This document shows positions 49,122-55,890 of a stretch of 64,000 nt of DNA, piece after piece. The first letter of the stretch is position 1; every line of letters begins with the position of its first letter. Position numbers and translations under genes: made by a program. Below the pieces are notes generated by a model, which searched no databases, was not told the DNA's origin, and saw only the letters and a program-made list of their open reading frames with translations. The DNA lies in contig NZ_FNLF01000002.1 of NCBI RefSeq assembly GCF_900103175.1, positions 372,001-436,000 of the forward strand, written 5' to 3'. This DNA comes from Tsukamurella pulmonis. Its GTDB lineage: Bacteria; Actinomycetota; Actinomycetes; Mycobacteriales; Mycobacteriaceae.

Positions 49122-49537
49122 GACTTCTCCTCGTCGGTGAGACGGCGCAGGCTCCGCTTCTCGATGTCGACCACCGCCATCTGCGTGGTCGCCAGGATCG
49201 CGGGCTTCGACTCGGGCGCAGCGCCGTTCGCGCGCACCTCGTAGCCGAGGGTGAAGTCCACGGTGCGGTTGGAGGCGATGTACATTCCCACCTGCACCGG
49301 CGAATCCTCGTGGTAGAGCTGCGCCTTGTACTTGATCGCGACGTCCGCGATGAAGGCGCTCTTGATCAACGGCGCGTACTTCTCTCCGGCGGAGAGCAGC
49401 CACTGGATGCGGGCCTCCTCGAGCAGCGTCACCATCCGCGCGTGGTTCACGTGTCCCAGCGCGTCCATGTCCGACCAGCGCACGGGAACGTGCGCCGTGA
49501 ACGCGAACTCGTGCTTGCCGAGGCTCACCGCGACCAC
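49094..49537 (-). CDS. Acyl-CoA thioesterase (4-hydroxybenzoyl-CoA type hot-dog)
   Basis: A 147-residue hot-dog thioesterase with the family motif VRWSDMDALGHVNHARMVTLLEEAR, where the Asp is catalytic, and a C-terminal strand TQMAVVDIEKRSLRRL. Hydrolyses acyl-CoA of unknown chain type. ATG 49537 lies 13 nt inside the end of pat, so they form an operon. Confidence 0.9.
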   Translation of the reverse strand: MVAVSLGKHEFAFTAHVPVRWSDMDALGHVNHARMVTLLEEARIQWLLSAGEKYAPLIKSAFIADVAIKYKAQLYHEDSPVQVGMYIASNRTVDFTLGYEVRANGAAPESKPAILATTQMAVVDIEKRSLRRLTDEEKSYLASWSRG

Positions 49538-50616
49538 CCCGACGCGAAGGCGAGGAAGGCGTCGTTCTCCTCCGGCACGGTCACGGTGACGCGGACGCCG
49601 GCACCGTCGAAGCCCCGGACCAGCAGGCCGGCCTCGGCGGCGTCGGCGGTGAACCGCAGGGCGTCGGTGCCGAGGGGGAGCCAGACGAAGTTGGCCTGCG
49701 TGTGCGGCACCTCGAATCCTGCCTCCAGCAGCGCCTCCCGGACGCGGACGCGCTCTGCGACGACGGCCTCGGTGCGGGCGAGCAGCTCGTCGTTCGCGTG
49801 CAGGGAGGCGATCGCCGCGGCCTGCGCGGGCACGCTGACCGAGAAGGGCAGGTGCACCTTGGTGAGCGCGGCGATGAGCTCGGGATCGGCGATGGCGTAG
49901 CCGACGCGCAGGCCCGCGAGGCCGTAGGCCTTGGAGAAGGTGCGCAGCGCGATCACGTTGCGGTGCCGGGAGATCAGGGCGGCGCCGTCGATGCGTTCGC
50001 CGGTCTGCTCGTTGGGGCGGTGGTACTCGTAGTAGGCCTCGTCGAGGGCGACGATCACGTGCGGCGGCACCTTCTGCAGGAACGTCTCGAGGGCGTCCTC
50101 GGAGACCGTCGTGCCCGTGGGGTTGTTCGGGTTGCAGACGAAGATCAGGCGCGTGCGATCGGTGATCGCCGCCGCCATGGCATCGAGATCGTGCGCGTGA
50201 TCGGCGGTGAGCGGCACCTGGACCGGCGTCGCGCCGACGACGCGCGTCACGATCGGGTAGGCCTCGAAGCTGCGCCAGGCGAAGATCACCTCGTCGCCGG
50301 GCCGGCAGGTGACCTGCACGAGGTCCTGGCAGAGGGCGACGGAGCCGCAGCCCACGTGCAGCTGCTCCTCAGTGGCTCCCGTGAGCTTGGCCAGCTCGGC
50401 CTTGAGTGCGACCGCCCCGTTGTCGGGGTAGCGGTTGGCGTCGCGCAGCACCTCCGCGAGGGCCGCGGCGACCGAAGGCAGAGGACCGTCGACGATCTCG
50501 TTGGAGGCGAGCTTGATCGCGCCCGGCGCGGACTTGCCCGGCACGTAGGCGGGGAGCGCGTCGAGATCGGGGCGGATGCTCAGCGGCGCGGGGCGGGACG
50601 AGTTCTCAGTTGCCAC
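49525..50616 (-). CDS. pat: Aromatic/histidinol-phosphate aminotransferase (Pat)
   Basis: The 363-residue PLP enzyme belongs to the HisC-like class II group, and the opening DALPAYVPGKSAPGAIKLASNE matches the actinobacterial phenylalanine aminotransferase (Rv3772). It keeps NPNNPTGT, ALDEAYYEY and FSKAYGLAGLRVGYA with the PLP lysine. It makes phenylalanine or tyrosine from the keto acids and may back up HisC. GTG 50616 (MATENSSRP) is preferred; the longer frame adds a low-complexity run over a dispersed motif. Confidence 0.85.
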   Translation of the reverse strand: MATENSSRPAPLSIRPDLDALPAYVPGKSAPGAIKLASNEIVDGPLPSVAAALAEVLRDANRYPDNGAVALKAELAKLTGATEEQLHVGCGSVALCQDLVQVTCRPGDEVIFAWRSFEAYPIVTRVVGATPVQVPLTADHAHDLDAMAAAITDRTRLIFVCNPNNPTGTTVSEDALETFLQKVPPHVIVALDEAYYEYHRPNEQTGERIDGAALISRHRNVIALRTFSKAYGLAGLRVGYAIADPELIAALTKVHLPFSVSVPAQAAAIASLHANDELLARTEAVVAERVRVREALLEAGFEVPHTQANFVWLPLGTDALRFTADAAEAGLLVRGFDGAGVRVTVTVPEENDAFLAFASGWSR

Positions 50617-50651
50617 CCGGCCAGGGTAGTCCGACGGTGCGCCCGCGCGGA

Positions 50652-50686
50652 CCACCGAGGCCGGTCGCACGGACCGGCCCCGGTGG
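50652..50686. terminator. Intrinsic terminator below the CsbD genes
   Basis: CCACCGAGGCCGGTC and GGACCGGCCCCGGTGG form a long stem with one mismatch. It sits at the 3' end of the minus-strand stress operon. Confidence 0.6.
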
Positions 50687-50701
50687 CGGTGGAGCGGTGG
50701 A

Positions 50702-50887
50702 TCAGTTGCCGGTGAGCTTGTCCTTGAGCGACGCGGCGTCGCCCTTGACCTTGTCGCCGAACTCGCCGGCCTTCTCCTTCGCGGCGGCAGCGGCCTCGCC
50801 GACCTGGCCCTCGACCTTGCTCGCGGCCTCCTGGGCGCGGCCCTTGAGCTCCTCGGCCTTGCTCTTCGCGTCGTCTGCGAAACTCAT
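50702..50887 (-). CDS. CsbD-family stress protein
   Basis: A 61-residue CsbD-like protein, very rich in Lys, Glu and Ala, reading as one amphipathic helix with KAEELKGRAQEAASKVEGQ and a final KLTGN. CsbD proteins are sigma-B-induced stress proteins of unknown action. It shares the DDAKxKAExLKGRAxEA start and the KLTGN end with the second copy at 51011, so the two are tandem paralogs. GGAAGG ribosome site upstream. Confidence 0.9.
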   Translation of the reverse strand: MSFADDAKSKAEELKGRAQEAASKVEGQVGEAAAAAKEKAGEFGDKVKGDAASLKDKLTGN

Positions 50888-51010
50888 ATCGTTGCCTTCC
50901 GGTGTACCCGACGTACTACCCCGAGGACGGCCCCCGAGGCCTCGATTGTGCGCGACGTGGGACGCCCGCGCCGGGCAACCGTGTGCAATAGCATCCGACC
51001 TGCGGGGATT

Positions 51011-51220
51011 TCAGTTCCCGGTGAGCTTGTCCTTGACGGCGTCGACGCCCTCCTTGACCTTGTCGGCCGCCTCCGTGATCTTCTCCTTGGCCGCGGCGAG
51101 GCCCTGATCGGCCTGTCCTTCGGCCTTGAGGTCGTCGTCGCCGGTGACCGCGCCGGTGGCCTCCTTGGCGCGACCCTTGAGATCCTCGGCCTTGTTCTTG
51201 GCGTCGTCAGCGATTCCCAT
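51011..51220 (-). CDS. CsbD-family stress protein
   Basis: A 69-residue paralog of the preceding gene (DDAKNKAEDLKGRAKEATG and a KLTGN tail), with an extra acidic insert (GDDDLKAEGQADQG). Start ATG 51220 is directly after the stop of AmaP (51223), so this copy is cotranscribed with the stress operon; the 61-residue copy follows it. Confidence 0.9.
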   Translation of the reverse strand: MGIADDAKNKAEDLKGRAKEATGAVTGDDDLKAEGQADQGLAAAKEKITEAADKVKEGVDAVKDKLTGN

Positions 51221-51222
51221 GG

Positions 51223-51816
51223 CTATGTCCTCTCGGTGATCGTGTGGTGTTCTTCTTCTCGGGGGAGCTCCCCAAGTCCTTTGTCTCCCCGCCGGTCGTT
51301 GACCAGGATCTGGAAACCGACGTCGGGGTTGGTGGCGGCGGCGACCTCACGTCGGGCGGCTGCGGCGAGCGCCGACAACTCCTCGACCGAGGCGCTCGGG
51401 GCGATGCTGACCGCCATCCGGATGATCGGCCGGCCCTTCTCGACCGCGGTCGACGGCCGGGCGCGGCGGATCAGCGGGTTGCGGCCCAGGTCGGCGGCGA
51501 CGGCGTCCGCCACGCGCCCCAGGTCGACGGTGCCGCCGCCCTCGGTGACCGTGGTGCGCGAGCCCGCACTGCGCAGGTGCCGCACCAGCAGCCAGAGCGT
51601 GAGCAGGATCAGCGCCACGCCGGCCGCGCCGACGACGGCGGGCCACCACGGCTCGTCGGGCAGCCGGGTGATCTTCGCGGTCGAGACGCGGTCCGCGGCC
51701 TCGGCAGCGGTGCGCTGCCCGAGCCGGTCGCCCAGGGCCCACAGGCCGCCGGCGAGCAGGACGAGGCCGACCAGGCCCGCGACGAGCCTGTCGAGCACGC
51801 GGGTCGAGGGCTTCAT
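51223..51816 (-). CDS. amaP: AmaP-type alkaline-shock-response membrane anchor
   Basis: This 197-residue protein has two N-terminal transmembrane helices (VAGLVGLVLLAGGLWAL and VVGAAGVALILLTLWLL) and a soluble Asp23-like domain (VDLGRVADAVAADLGRNPLI... ATNPDVGFQILVND). AmaP anchors Asp23 to the membrane in the alkaline-shock and cell-wall-stress response of Gram-positives. Its start overlaps the stop of the DUF6286-like gene (ATGA). Confidence 0.75.
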   Translation of the reverse strand: MKPSTRVLDRLVAGLVGLVLLAGGLWALGDRLGQRTAAEAADRVSTAKITRLPDEPWWPAVVGAAGVALILLTLWLLVRHLRSAGSRTTVTEGGGTVDLGRVADAVAADLGRNPLIRRARPSTAVEKGRPIIRMAVSIAPSASVEELSALAAAARREVAAATNPDVGFQILVNDRRGDKGLGELPREEEHHTITERT

Positions 51817-52622
51817 CGGGCCACCTCCTCGGGGGTGCGGCGCTCGGCGCTCACGCGCCGGCCGAACCAGAGATCGTCGGTCACCGGCGCATGGCTGCGC
51901 CGTCGGGGCTTGACGGCCGCGATGACGAGCACCAGCCCGAGCACGATCGCGCCGATCGTCGCGGGCCAGGCCCACCAAGCCCATTGCACGTCGTCCGCGA
52001 TGCGGGGCACGGCGTCGAGCCAGCGGTCGCCGGCCACCCAGCCCAGCGAGACCAGGCTGTCGCGGACGGCCAGGACGCCGAGCGCGAGGATCGCCAGCAG
52101 CAGCGGCACCGTCGCGATGCTGGCGCCCGCGGTTCGGCGGGGCGCGTGCTTGCGCCGTGCCCGGACGTCGGCCGAGTCCTCCGGCTCCGGGGGCGGGTTC
52201 CGGTGCAGGAACGCCGCGTCGGAGTCGGTGCGCTCGTCGCTGACCCGGGTGATGTGCACGTGCACGTCCGTGGGTGCGGCGCCGAGGCTGCGGCTGAGCT
52301 CGTCGTCGATGGCGGAGCGGACCGACGGGACCAGGCGGGCCGCGTCGAGCGGCCACTGTGCCGCGATCTGCACGTCGACCTCGTTGCGGTCGCGGTCGGC
52401 GAACCGGACGGCCGGCAGTTGCCGGGTCGGCAGCGTGCGCCGCCGCTCCGTGCCGGGCACGGTGAGCACGGCGTGCTCGATCAGCCTGCGCCGCACGCGT
52501 TCGTCGATGACGGTGCGCCCTCGGCCCGCGGTCTCCCGCGCGCGCTCGGCGGCGGCGTTCGCCTCCGCCGCGGCACCGGCCTCGTCCGGAGCGTCGGGGG
52601 TCACCGATTCGTCGGTGGTCAT
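51813..52622 (-). CDS. Asp23/DUF6286-like membrane stress protein
   Basis: A 269-residue protein with an acidic, disordered N-terminus (1-35), an Asp23-like segment (VDERVRRRLIEHAV, VRFADRDRNEVDVQIAAQWPLDA and VHVHITRVSDERT, about 37-130), then two transmembrane helices (ASIATVPLLLAILALGVLAV and WAWPATIGAIVLGLVLVIAAV). The domain order fits the DUF6286 group of actinobacterial Asp23 clusters. It overlaps AmaP. Confidence 0.75.
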   Translation of the reverse strand: MTTDESVTPDAPDEAGAAAEANAAAERARETAGRGRTVIDERVRRRLIEHAVLTVPGTERRRTLPTRQLPAVRFADRDRNEVDVQIAAQWPLDAARLVPSVRSAIDDELSRSLGAAPTDVHVHITRVSDERTDSDAAFLHRNPPPEPEDSADVRARRKHAPRRTAGASIATVPLLLAILALGVLAVRDSLVSLGWVAGDRWLDAVPRIADDVQWAWWAWPATIGAIVLGLVLVIAAVKPRRRSHAPVTDDLWFGRRVSAERRTPEEVAR

Positions 52623-52624
52623 GG

Positions 52625-52810
52625 TCAGCTCCGGTCGCGCCGCCGCAGAGCGGTGAGGTCGATGAGACCGTCGAAGTGGGCGCCGACGGCCATCCCGGCC
52701 GCGCCGAGGACGATCGCGAGCAGGAAGCCGAGCAGACCGCCCACGAGGACGGCGATCGCGACCAGCAGGCCGATCACGCCTCCCCAGACGGTGAAGTTTC
52801 CGGGCGTCAT
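52625..52810 (-). CDS. DUF2273-like small membrane protein
   Basis: The 61-residue protein has two helices (VWGGVIGLLVAIAVLVGGLLGFLLAIVLG, AAGMAVGAHFDG) and a basic end RRRDRS, in agreement with the small DUF2273 partner of Asp23 operons. Two bases separate it from the DUF6286-like gene. Confidence 0.8.
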   Translation of the reverse strand: MTPGNFTVWGGVIGLLVAIAVLVGGLLGFLLAIVLGAAGMAVGAHFDGLIDLTALRRRDRS

Positions 52811-53133
52811 GCGCTGAACTCCTTCGATGAAGCGGCGTCCGGGTTCCCGGACACCGCGATGTCGGACACGACGACGTCGACGGGGACCCCCGCGGCGTCG
52901 GTGGCGACCGCGCGGACCCGGTCCGCGAGGTCGATCAGGTCGATGTCCCGGCGGAACTCGAGGACGACGGCGACCTGGCCGCCCTCGTCGTCGAGGCGGA
53001 CACCGCGGACCGTCCGGCCCGGCAGGTACGTGGCGGGCGCGCCGGGCCCGCCGGCGTGCACGCCCACGACGCCGTCGACGGCCGTCACGGCGGCGACGAC
53101 CCCGTCGACCCGCGCGGCGTGCGCCCTGCTCAC
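52807..53133 (-). CDS. Small Asp23-like protein
   Basis: A 108-residue Asp23-family-like protein: VAAVTAVDGVVGVHAG, then a strand pair VRGVRLDDEGGQVAVVLEF and a helix LADRVRAVATDAAGVPVDVVVSDIAV. Overlaps its neighbours by ATGA on both sides. Probably forms mixed assemblies with the Asp23 next door. Confidence 0.75.
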   Translation of the reverse strand: MSRAHAARVDGVVAAVTAVDGVVGVHAGGPGAPATYLPGRTVRGVRLDDEGGQVAVVLEFRRDIDLIDLADRVRAVATDAAGVPVDVVVSDIAVSGNPDAASSKEFSA

Positions 53134-53609
53134 TGGACCCGCGGCTCGGACGAGGTCTCCTCGGCGGCCTCGTCCTCGTCGGCGAAGTGGACGTCGTGGA
53201 CCGTGACGTTCACCTCGGTCACCTCGAGGCCGGTCATGGACTCGACGGCGTCGATCACGTTGCTGCGGATGCCGGCCGCCAGGTCGTGGATCGCGACGCC
53301 GTACTCGGCGACGATCGCGACGTCGACGGCGGCCTGCTTCTCGCCGACCTCGACGGTGACGCCCTGCGTCAGGTCGGGGGCGCCGGGCAGGGTCTCGCGG
53401 ATGCGGCCGACGACGCGCGCGGCCTGGCCGCCGAGGTCGTAGACTCCGTCGACCTCGCGGGCGGCGATGCCGGCGATCTTGGAAACGACGACGTCGGCGA
53501 TGCTCGTGGTGCCGCGACCCACCTGCGTCGAGACCGCGGAGCCGGGCGTCTTCGCCGTCGACTCGTCGGTGGTCGAGGCGGTGGCCGGCTTAGTGGTGGT
53601 CGAGGTCAT
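53130..53609 (-). CDS. Asp23/Gls24 family envelope stress protein
   Basis: The 159-residue protein has a Thr/Ser-rich N-terminus (1-28) and a full Asp23 domain: IADVVVSKIAGIAAREVDGVYDLGG, VTVEVGEKQAAVDVAIVAEYGVAIHDLAAGIRSNVIDAVESMTGLEVTEVNVTVHDV. Asp23 forms a lattice under the membrane in response to envelope stress. ATG 53609 is chosen with GGGAGACGG upstream. It is the first gene of the minus-strand stress operon and faces the sigma factor. Confidence 0.88.
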   Translation of the reverse strand: MTSTTTKPATASTTDESTAKTPGSAVSTQVGRGTTSIADVVVSKIAGIAAREVDGVYDLGGQAARVVGRIRETLPGAPDLTQGVTVEVGEKQAAVDVAIVAEYGVAIHDLAAGIRSNVIDAVESMTGLEVTEVNVTVHDVHFADEDEAAEETSSEPRVQ

Positions 53610-53697
53610 CTTTCCGTCTCCCTTGTGTCGACTGATGTACCGGGATCCTTTCCGGCACACTGGGTGAGTCGCGGCGTTCGCAGGATCGGCACGCGAT

Positions 53698-53713
53698 TGT
53701 GATCCATCTCACA
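53698..53713. promoter_or_regulatory. CRP/GlxR-type box TGTGA-N6-TCACA
   Basis: A perfect 16-bp palindrome (TGTGA TCCATC TCACA) in the 115-bp divergent region between the Asp23 operon and the sigma gene. It matches the consensus of CRP/GlxR-type cAMP receptors, and lies 11 bp before the sigma start, so it could repress sigma while activating or bridging the other side. Confidence 0.7.
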
Positions 53714-53724
53714 TCGGGAGGTGA

Positions 53725-54285
53725 TTGTTCGACGCGGACGTGTTGCGATCGCTGTCCGACGAGACGCTGACCAGGCGGGCTCAGCGCGGCGACAGCGCCG
53801 CCTTCGACGTACTGGTGCAGCGCCATGCGCCGGCCCTGCACCGGTTCGTCGCGCGGACGATGCCCGAGCGCAGCGATTGCGACGACATCGTGCAGGAGTC
53901 GCTCATCGCCGCGTGGAAGGCGCTGCCGACCTTCGCCTTCCGCTCCAGCCTGCGGACGTGGCTGTTCTCCATCGCCGCCCGCAAGACCGCTGACGTGCTG
54001 CGTCGCCGAGCGCCGGTGGTCGACTCGGAGGCCGTCGACGAGGCCGTCGCGAGCGGGCCGGGCCCCGTCGAGAAGGCCACGGACCGCGAGTTCCTCGACG
54101 CCCTCGGCCGCGAGCTCGGCCGCCTGCCGTACCCGGCCCGCGCCGCGTGGTGGCTGCGGGAGGTCGACGGACTGTCGATCGCCGAGATCGCCGGCGTTCT
54201 GCGGACCACCGAGGGGTCCGTGCGCGGGCACCTGCAGCGGACCCGGCAGCGGCTCGCGGAAGCGCTCGAGGGGTACTGGCGATGA
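53725..54285 (+). CDS. ECF-type RNA polymerase sigma factor
   Basis: The 186-residue sigma-70 family ECF factor has region 2 (AFDVLVQRHAPALHRFVARTM and CDDIVQESLIAAWKALPTF) and region 4 (LPYPARAAWWLREVDGLSIAEIAGVLRTTEGSVRGHLQRTRQRL). TTG 53725 is used since GGGAGGTGA directly abuts it, an unusually short spacing; GTG 53740 is an alternative without a site. No classical anti-sigma (HxxxCxxC) is adjacent. The next gene overlaps it by ATGA. Confidence 0.88.
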   Translation: MFDADVLRSLSDETLTRRAQRGDSAAFDVLVQRHAPALHRFVARTMPERSDCDDIVQESLIAAWKALPTFAFRSSLRTWLFSIAARKTADVLRRRAPVVDSEAVDEAVASGPGPVEKATDREFLDALGRELGRLPYPARAAWWLREVDGLSIAEIAGVLRTTEGSVRGHLQRTRQRLAEALEGYWR

Positions 54286-54875
54286 CGGCGTCGACACGCC
54301 CCGTGGGGGCCGGGGCGTTGTGCAATCCGACAGGACGTGGTCGCACTGGGGGTGCGATGACTGTGAGGCACGTGGAAGGCACCGACGCCGCACCGGCGCA
54401 GGCCACCGACTGGATCGCCGACGCGACGCGTCGGCTCGCCGGGCTGGCCGGACCCGATGCGGAGGCTCCCGACGTCGACCCCCGGTGGGGAGCCGACGCG
54501 ATCGACCGGCTCCGGGCCGCGGTCTCCCAGCAGGTCTCGGCGCTGCCGCGACGTTCCCGCCCGGTCGCGACGGCGCGCCCCGGGGTGACCGTCAGTGAGC
54601 TGGCCCTCTCGAAGGCCGTCACCGCCGCCCTCTCCGACAGCGCGGCCGTCGAATCGGCCGCCGTCGCCGACGTCGAGCTGGACGTCGTGGGCGACGGGCT
54701 CTCCGCCGTGCACGTGCACCTGGTCGCGGTCGGAGCGGACCGTCGGGTCTCCCTGCTCGACGGTGGCGAGCGCCTGCGGTCGCTCGCGGCCGATGTCGTG
54801 CGCCGCATGGTCGGGGCCGACGACATCCGGATCGACCTCACGTGGGAGGACATGCTGACGCCGGAACCGCAGTAG
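54282..54875 (+). CDS. Asp23-like protein coupled to the ECF sigma factor
   Basis: This 197-residue protein is translationally coupled to the sigma gene, where an anti-sigma factor would normally be. Its second half reads like an Asp23-type domain: VSELALSKAVTAALSDSAAVESAAVADVELDVVGDG, AVHVHLVAVGADRRVSLLDGGERLRSLAADVVRRMVGADD. There are no Zn-binding anti-sigma residues and no transmembrane segment. I infer a role linking envelope stress to sigma activity, but do not recognise a named family. Confidence 0.6.
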   Translation: MTASTRPVGAGALCNPTGRGRTGGAMTVRHVEGTDAAPAQATDWIADATRRLAGLAGPDAEAPDVDPRWGADAIDRLRAAVSQQVSALPRRSRPVATARPGVTVSELALSKAVTAALSDSAAVESAAVADVELDVVGDGLSAVHVHLVAVGADRRVSLLDGGERLRSLAADVVRRMVGADDIRIDLTWEDMLTPEPQ

Positions 54876-54997
54876 GTTTTCCAGCGCCTGAATGCGGTGT
54901 GAACAGCGGTTTTGTGGGTTGCGGGGAGGTTGTGTAAAGTAGCTGCTCGGCGGTTGCGCGTGGCCCGTAAGGATCGCTCGCGCATCGCGTCCGATTT

Positions 54998-55086
54998 GGA
55001 GGCGTGCCAGAGCGGCCGAATGGGACTCACTGCTAATGAGTTGTCCGGCCAACACCGGACCGGAGGTTCAAATCCTCTCGCCTCCG
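54998..55086 (+). tRNA. tRNA-Ser (GCU)
   Basis: An 89-nt class II tRNA. Acceptor GGAGGCG (54998-55004) with CGCCTCC (55079-55085), G discriminator. The anticodon loop CTGCTAA gives GCT. Long variable arm (TTGTCCGGCCAACACCGGAC). Not a copy of the tRNA-Ser at 21617. Confidence 0.95.
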
Positions 55087-55127
55087 CCACGTCGGCCTTC
55101 GGGTCGGCGAGAATTGAATATGGGTAT

Positions 55128-55200
55128 GCGCCCGTAGCTCAGTGGATAGAGCATCTGACTACGGATCAGAAGGTCAGGGGTTCGAATCCCTTCGGGCGCA
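55128..55200 (+). tRNA. tRNA-Arg (ACG)
   Basis: A 73-nt tRNA. Acceptor GCGCCCG (55128-55134) with CGGGCGC (55193-55199), A discriminator. Anticodon loop CTACGGA gives ACG. Its 3' 38 bp are repeated at 60230-60267, so it is the integration site of the following island. Confidence 0.95.
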
Positions 55201-55203
55201 CAG
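55166..55203 (+). repeat. attL-type repeat (tRNA-Arg 3' end)
   Basis: 38 bp from TCAGAAGG to CGCACAG. It completes the functional tRNA. Confidence 0.8.
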
Positions 55204-55213
55204 AAGATACAAG

Positions 55214-55250
55214 TCAGGGCCGGTTCTCCAGCAAGGAGAACCGGCCCTGA
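55214..55250. terminator. Terminator of the tRNA operon (16-5-16 perfect stem)
   Basis: TCAGGGCCGGTTCTCC, loop AGCAA, GGAGAACCGGCCCTGA and then TTTC. It now lies inside the left end of the island. Confidence 0.8.
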
Positions 55251-55385
55251 TTTCATTGGGCCATGTGGAACCCGGCCGCGGGAGTTGCTCTAAGACCATC
55301 GGCGGCTTGAGCTGGCCGCGCACGCTCTGGTTGCCCTCAATCACCCCGCCGCCTCACCGCCCCAGGTCGACACGAAGGGCAGGGG

Positions 55386-55562
55386 GTGGGGATCCGGTTC
55401 GGGGACGCCACCGCAGCTGATGTCCCGGCCATAGTGACGGCGTTCTGGGCCGCCTCACAAACTGAAGCGCACTACCGGTTGCGGGTCGATCAGATCATCA
55501 TGGCCCTGCTGATCACCCTGGCGGTGATGGTCCTCGGCCTCGGCTTCACCTCGCGGCACTGA
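55386..55562 (+). CDS. Small putative membrane protein (58 residues)
   Basis: The frame from GTG 55386 codes for 58 residues: a soluble part (IRFGDATAADVPAIVTAFW) and a single C-terminal helix IIMALLITLAVMVLGLGF followed by TSRH. The pattern of charged head and hydrophobic tail is convincing for a tail-anchored or holin-like small protein, but no ribosome site is seen and it may be a gene end. Not recognised. Confidence 0.4.
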   Translation: MGIRFGDATAADVPAIVTAFWAASQTEAHYRLRVDQIIMALLITLAVMVLGLGFTSRH

Positions 55563-55642
55563 CATGAACACCGTCCGCGTGCGCGCTCGTGTCAGTGGTC
55601 GGCGACGCCCCCGAGAATGCCCGATTTAGTTGATATGCCGTT

Positions 55643-55661
55643 ATTCAGCGGGGCGCTGAAT
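55643..55661. promoter_or_regulatory. Palindrome ATTCAGCG-GGG-CGCTGAAT
   Basis: Perfect 8-3-8 inverted repeat, about 230 bp upstream of the large gene. Its arms (ATTCAGCG) resemble those of the second palindrome at 55696. Confidence 0.5.
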
Positions 55662-55694
55662 GATAGCCAGATGGAGATCTGGAGGGGTTCCAGA

Positions 55695-55713
55695 TTTAGT
55701 GGGCCCACTGAAT
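55695..55713. promoter_or_regulatory. Palindrome TTTAGTGGGCCCACTGAA
   Basis: Contains the perfect 12-bp AGTGGGCCCACT (55698-55709), with ATTT/GAAT on its flanks. It looks like a second site for the same factor as 55643. Confidence 0.45.
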
Positions 55714-55890
55714 CCTCTGAAAATCGGTCCGCCTACCTGCGCAAACATGCCCTGCTTGGTTCGGGTTGGTTGACAAGTCTGCCGGTGCGGGTGAGGTTGG
55801 GCGCATCGCCCGGTTCGCGGGCACCTTTTCCCTCTTTTCTCTCCAGCCTTTCGGGGTTGGTCTGTGTTGTGGAAGTGAGTTGATGCGCTG

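Larger units (their letters stand above)
55563..55890. other. Regulatory region upstream of the large island gene
   Basis: No gene. It contains two related palindromes (55643-55661 and 55696-55713) and AT-rich stretches around 55620-55700 typical of a promoter. Confidence 0.5.
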
